A program made the position numbers and the translations under genes. 7,506 nucleotides of DNA from DATGSL01 sp964645585 (GTDB taxonomy: Bacteria > Verrucomicrobiota > Verrucomicrobiia > Opitutales > T3Sed10-336): contig CAZYAN010000087.1 in NCBI GenBank assembly GCA_964645585.1, positions 1 through 7,506 on the forward strand, read 5' to 3'. Positions 5,905-7,506 of the stretch are shown here, piece after piece. Under the pieces are notes generated by a model. That model made no database searches. It was not told the DNA's origin and worked only from the letters and a program-made list of their open reading frames with translations. How positions within the stretch are numbered: the first letter of the stretch is position 1; the number at the start of each line of letters is the position of its first letter.

Positions 5905-5966
5905 TTGTCCGCTCGGCGGCGGAAGTGGTCGATTTTGGACAGATTTCCGCTGCTTTGTCCGCTTGG
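5905..5966 (+). repeat. Paired TTGTCCGCTYGG direct repeats upstream of glnA
   Basis: TTGTCCGCTCGG (5905-5916) and TTGTCCGCTTGG (5955-5966) match at 11 of 12 positions and lie exactly 50 bp apart, about five helical turns. The second runs into the -24 element of the sigma-54 promoter. GGACA (5937-5941) is the inverse of the TGTCC core and lies between them. These may be regulator-binding sites, but they do not resemble the NtrC consensus (TGCAC-N7-GTGCA), and chance is possible. Confidence 0.3.
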
Positions 5967-5979
5967 CACGCGGGGTGCT
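5963..5979 (+). promoter_or_regulatory. Sigma-54 (RpoN) -24/-12 promoter of glnA
   Basis: TTGGCACG (5963-5970), four bases, then GTGCT (5975-5979) matches the sigma-54 consensus YTGGCACG-N4-TTGCW at all the key positions except the first T of the -12 box. The invariant GG (5965-5966) and GC (5977-5978) have the required 12-base offset. Transcription would begin near 5990, giving an untranslated leader of roughly 90 bases before the glnA start at 6079. Nitrogen-limited glnA transcription from a sigma-54 promoter is classical in enterobacteria, which makes the placement persuasive. An NtrC-type enhancer site was not found in the spacer. Confidence 0.65.
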
Positions 5980-6069
5980 GGGTGAATCGTCCTGAGCGCG
6001 GTGGACCGGTTGGCAAATCGGCTCAATCGTTCCAGGCCAGCGTTCGCGTTTCCGCACACCTGTTTCTGT

Positions 6070-6076
6070 AGGAAAG
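6070..6076 (+). promoter_or_regulatory. glnA ribosome-binding site
   Basis: AGGAAAG sits just upstream of ATG 6079. It decides this start over the longer in-frame reading that begins at 6001. Confidence 0.75.
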
Positions 6077-6078
6077 AC

Positions 6079-7497
6079 ATGACACCAAAGACACCAAAAG
6101 ACGTCATCGAATTGGCAAAGGGCAAGGGCGTGAAGATCGTCGACTTCAAGTTCTGCGACATCCACGGCTCTTGGCAGCATTTCTCCACGCCGATCTCAGA
6201 ATTGAAAGAAGAGGTTTTTGAAGAGGGCCTCGGTTTCGACGGGTCGAGCGTCCGGGGCTGGCGGACGATTGACGCGTCGGACATGCTGGTGAAGCCGGAC
6301 CCGTCGACGGCGTTCATCGATCCGTTCACCGCGTTTCCGACGCTCAGCCTTGTCTGCGATGTCGTCGATCCTGTCACGAGTGAGCCGTACGATCGCGATC
6401 CGCGCGGGATTGCGATCAAAGCGGAGACCTACCTGAAGTCGACTGGCATTGCCGACGTTGCGTACTTTGGGCCGGAGGCGGAATTTTTCGTTTTTGACGA
6501 CGTTCGGTATGACACGACCGCCAACACGTCCTTTTATTCGGTCGACTCCGAGGAAGGGATCTGGAACCGCGGCCGGGATGAAGGTCCAAATCTTGGGTAC
6601 AAAATTCGCCACAAGGAAGGCTACCTTCCGGTTGCGCCGGCCGACAAGCAGGTCGACCTCCGCCACGAAATGATTCTGACGATGATCGAACTGGGTATCC
6701 AGATCGAGCGCGAGCATCATGAAGTGGCAACGGCCGGGCAGGCTGAGATCGATATTGTGTTCGACAGTCTCTTGCGGACCGGCGACACGATGTGCCTGTA
6801 TAAATACATCGTCAAAAACGTCGCCTTCAAGCACGGCAAGACCGCGACGTTCATGCCGAAGCCGCTCTACGGCGACAACGGTTCGGGAATGCATGTTCAT
6901 TCCTCGCTCTGGAAAGGCGGCAAGCCGCTCTTCGCGGGCGACGGGTATGCGGGCCTGAGTGAGTTGGCGCTCTATTACATCGGCGGAATTCTCAAGCACG
7001 CTCCCGCCCTCTGCGCCCTCTGCAACCCGACCAACAACAGTTACAAGCGCTTGATTCCCGGATTCGAAGCGCCGGTCAATCTCGCTTATTCGGCGCGCAA
7101 TCGTTCAGCATCGATCCGGATCCCGACCTACAGCAGCAGTCCTAAGGCGAAGCGCGTCGAATACCGGACGCCGGATCCTTCCGCGAATCCCTACCTCGCT
7201 TTCTCGGCGATTTTGATGGCCGGCCTCGACGGCATTCAGAACAAGATCGATCCGGGTGAAGCGGTTGACAAGAACCTTTACGAACTGTCGCCGGAAGAAC
7301 TCGCCATGGTGCCGACCGTGCCGGATTCCTTGGCCGGCGCCGTTGCCGCGCTGGAGTCGGACCAAGAGTTCCTGATGAAGGGAGACGTCTTCACCAAAGA
7401 CTTCCTCGATAACTTTGTCCGGATGAAAAAAGGCGAATACGACGCGGTCCGCGTTCGGCCGCATCCGTACGAGTTTCACATGTATTTCGACGTTTGA
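6079..7497 (+). CDS. glnA: Glutamine synthetase type I (GSI-beta)
   Basis: This 472-residue cytoplasmic enzyme makes glutamine from glutamate, ammonia and ATP, and assembles as a dodecamer in this family. Visible landmarks are FDGSS with D54 of the ammonium site and FGPEAEFFVFD with metal-binding E133 and E135. HHEVATAGQAE carries E215 and E223, NGSGMHVHSS carries H272, and the flexible-loop glutamate is E330 in PGFEAP. RVEYRTPDPSANPYL carries E361 and R363. The segment DKNLYELSPEE holds tyrosine Y401, the adenylylation site of the beta subtype, so activity is likely controlled by GlnE-type adenylylation. The length fits the family (469 residues in E. coli). Start ATG 6079 is set by AGGAAAG (6070-6076), the best Shine-Dalgarno in the window; the frame is open back to 6001 but that part is not family sequence. 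A sigma-54 promoter match lies about 110 bases upstream. The gene is complete and ends nine bases before the window edge. Confidence 0.98.
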   Translation: MTPKTPKDVIELAKGKGVKIVDFKFCDIHGSWQHFSTPISELKEEVFEEGLGFDGSSVRGWRTIDASDMLVKPDPSTAFIDPFTAFPTLSLVCDVVDPVTSEPYDRDPRGIAIKAETYLKSTGIADVAYFGPEAEFFVFDDVRYDTTANTSFYSVDSEEGIWNRGRDEGPNLGYKIRHKEGYLPVAPADKQVDLRHEMILTMIELGIQIEREHHEVATAGQAEIDIVFDSLLRTGDTMCLYKYIVKNVAFKHGKTATFMPKPLYGDNGSGMHVHSSLWKGGKPLFAGDGYAGLSELALYYIGGILKHAPALCALCNPTNNSYKRLIPGFEAPVNLAYSARNRSASIRIPTYSSSPKAKRVEYRTPDPSANPYLAFSAILMAGLDGIQNKIDPGEAVDKNLYELSPEELAMVPTVPDSLAGAVAALESDQEFLMKGDVFTKDFLDNFVRMKKGEYDAVRVRPHPYEFHMYFDV

Positions 7498-7506
7498 CGA
7501 CTAAGA

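Noticed and set aside
6196..6999. A minus-strand reading frame opposite glnA
   Set aside because: It is a shadow of a highly conserved plus-strand gene and shows no domain of its own.

Overview
The window looks like a chromosomal stretch from a fairly GC-rich, Gram-negative, environmental bacterium, most likely of the Verrucomicrobiota. This assignment is an inference from three things: an exosortase-associated EpsI-family protein, a DUF971 protein of a cysteine-free type that I associate with that phylum, and several genes without a clear Shine-Dalgarno sequence. No rRNA or other strong taxonomic marker is present.

Layout. Bases 1-26 hold a hairpin repeat. Next comes a DegT/DnrJ/EryC1/StrS-family sugar aminotransferase of WbpE-like type (100-1272, +). 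A second, composite copy of the repeat (1297-1364) lies in the convergent gap before an EpsI-family gene on the minus strand (1388-2110). A 90-bp divergent spacer separates epsI from a second aminotransferase of EpsN/PglE type (2201-3355, +). A degraded third repeat copy and a 200-bp spacer rich in potential RNA hairpins (3356-3563) precede a membrane-bound nucleotide-sugar 4,6-dehydratase of CapD/WbpM/PglF type (3564-5513, +). A small DUF971 gene follows on the minus strand (5537-5845). A 233-bp divergent spacer with a good sigma-54 promoter match then leads into glutamine synthetase type I, glnA (6079-7497, +).

How the genes work together. The dehydratase and the EpsN/PglE-type aminotransferase are consecutive steps that convert UDP-GlcNAc to a UDP-4-amino-4,6-dideoxy sugar, the precursor of N,N'-diacetylbacillosamine-like residues. 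The acetyltransferase that would finish that sugar is not in the window. The first aminotransferase probably acts on a different keto-sugar nucleotide. With EpsI, which belongs to exosortase/exopolysaccharide loci, the first 5.5 kb reads as the edge of a surface-polysaccharide or glycan locus. The last 2 kb (DUF971 and glnA) is housekeeping nitrogen metabolism and appears to be unrelated.

Most of the window is conventional. The parts worth a second look lie between genes: the repeat family, the structured leader before the dehydratase, and the sigma-54 promoter of glnA. I see no mobile element with a transposase, no CRISPR array, no tRNA or rRNA, and no clearly new multi-gene system.
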